Assembly: GCA_946887295.1 (NCBI GenBank)
Contig: CAMPKP010000041.1
Coordinates: 1 to 23,206, forward strand
DNA from: an uncultured Gemmatimonadota bacterium
GTDB lineage: Bacteria; Gemmatimonadota; Gemmatimonadetes; Gemmatimonadales; GWC2-71-9
DNA: 23,206 nucleotides
Direction of reading: 5' to 3'
The notes beneath the pieces are model-generated. The model ran no database searches and was not told the DNA's origin. It was given only the letters and a program-made list of their open reading frames with translations. Of this stretch, positions 22,645 to 23,206 are shown piece after piece. Numbering within the stretch: position 1 is the first letter of the stretch; each line of letters starts with the position of its first letter. The translations under genes were made by a program, and so were the position numbers.

Positions 22645-23172
22645 TCAGGCTCGGCGCTCGTCGCAGCGGATGTCGTGAATTCCGCCGGGCTCCAGTCGCA
22701 GCCTGGTGAACACCTGGGTCATGGTGACGAGCCGGTAGGCGCAGAGCAGAGGCGTGCGGCGGAGCCGGAAGAACACGATGCACTGGCGCATGCTGCACTG
22801 CACCGTGGTGGCCTCACGCTCGAGGCTGCCCAGGCGCGAGGCGAGCACCCGGGGCCAGGCGCCGGCCTCCCCCACCTCCAGGACCCAGCGGGTGGAGTCT
22901 TCCGCAGCGGGCAGGTCGGTATAGCCGTTGTGCCGGACGAACGTCTCCGCGCACCTCCGGGCCATGGCCTCCATGTTCTCCCGGAGATCGCGCGTCAGCA
23001 GGCAGCGGTGAGGGTCCTCCCGAAGCCAGGGCGCGACCCGGTCGGGCTCCCGGACCGCGGGCGCGCCACAGGCGGGAAGCAGAAGGAGTGCGAGCGAGAG
23101 GAGGCGGCTACGCGCGGCCTTTGATCTTGGCGAGCCACCAGCGGAGGCCCACCAGCAGGAAGCGCCAATCAT
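22645..23172 (-). CDS. Lipoprotein of unknown function
   Basis: The 175-aa reading has an unusually long N-terminal region (22 residues) before the hydrophobic stretch RLLSLALLLLPAC, with lipobox LPAC and lipidated Cys35. The mature part has several further Cys residues (for example VQCSMRQCIVFF and CAETF), which could form disulfides outside the inner membrane. ATG 23172 is the only canonical start in frame; it lies inside the end of the upstream gene (65-bp overlap), so the real start may be later and non-canonical. No family is recognised. Confidence 0.6.
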   Translation of the reverse strand: MIGASCWWASAGGSPRSKAARSRLLSLALLLLPACGAPAVREPDRVAPWLREDPHRCLLTRDLRENMEAMARRCAETFVRHNGYTDLPAAEDSTRWVLEVGEAGAWPRVLASRLGSLEREATTVQCSMRQCIVFFRLRRTPLLCAYRLVTMTQVFTRLRLEPGGIHDIRCDERRA

Positions 23173-23206
23173 GGAAGAACTCGGGCGGCTTGCCCTCGTA
23201 GTAATG
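23108..23206 (-). CDS. C-terminal end of a gene running in from the right edge
   Basis: On minus, an open frame enters from the window edge and ends with TAG at 23110-23108. It encodes 32 residues, HYYEGKPPEFFHDWRFLLVG then LRWWLAKIKGRA, an aromatic and basic tail. Composition and a normal stop suggest a real gene end rather than a shadow frame. The product cannot be named from this fragment. Confidence 0.5.
   Translation of the reverse strand, partial: HYYEGKPPEFFHDWRFLLVGLRWWLAKIKGRA

Overview
The window reads as a stretch of chromosome around the replication-initiation genes of a high-GC, diderm bacterium. The most likely group is Gemmatimonadota or a close relative. This is inferred from the mix of a long Ser/Thr kinase fused to TPRs, small TonB-C proteins, a rhomboid with a DUF6576-like tail and many lipoproteins; no database was consulted. 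Genes are tightly packed, and the long antisense reading frames are by-products of high GC.

Left arm (1-4709, plus strand): a truncated lipoprotein with a TonB C-terminal domain, a cystathionine beta-synthase-type PLP enzyme with a CBS pair, D-Ala-D-Ala ligase, a rhomboid protease and a HELAH zincin. The arm ends at a strong GC hairpin shared with the convergent mnmE.

Replication and translation core (4801-11676): mnmE, yidC, yidD, rnpA and rpmH on minus form the classic origin-proximal ribosome/membrane-insertion cluster, divergent from dnaA-dnaN on plus. rpmH (53 aa) was found by hand translation. The dnaA promoter carries a DnaA box in its spacer, and the AT-rich dnaA-dnaN gap is a candidate origin region.

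Middle (11673-17873, minus): a large kinase-TPR receptor, then the RNase P RNA gene (rnpB) with its own -10 box and a 13-bp terminator stem, then two tandem paralogous exported proteins and a monofunctional transglycosylase (mtgA). rnpA and rnpB, the two RNase P subunits, thus lie about 6 kb apart.

Right arm (17874-23206): an AraC-type regulator divergent from the kinase across a perfect 17-bp palindrome; then on minus a small conserved-looking protein, a YfiT/DinB protein, an exported DmpA-type (S58) aminopeptidase, an exported Xaa-Pro aminopeptidase-like M24 enzyme, a lipoprotein, and the 3' end of a further gene.

I saw no mobile element, CRISPR array, defence system or tRNA. The observations most worth a second look concern gene starts (rnpA, mtgA, possible leaderless genes), the origin architecture, the kinase/AraC operator and the tandem paralog pair. 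I do not see a clear new multi-gene system.
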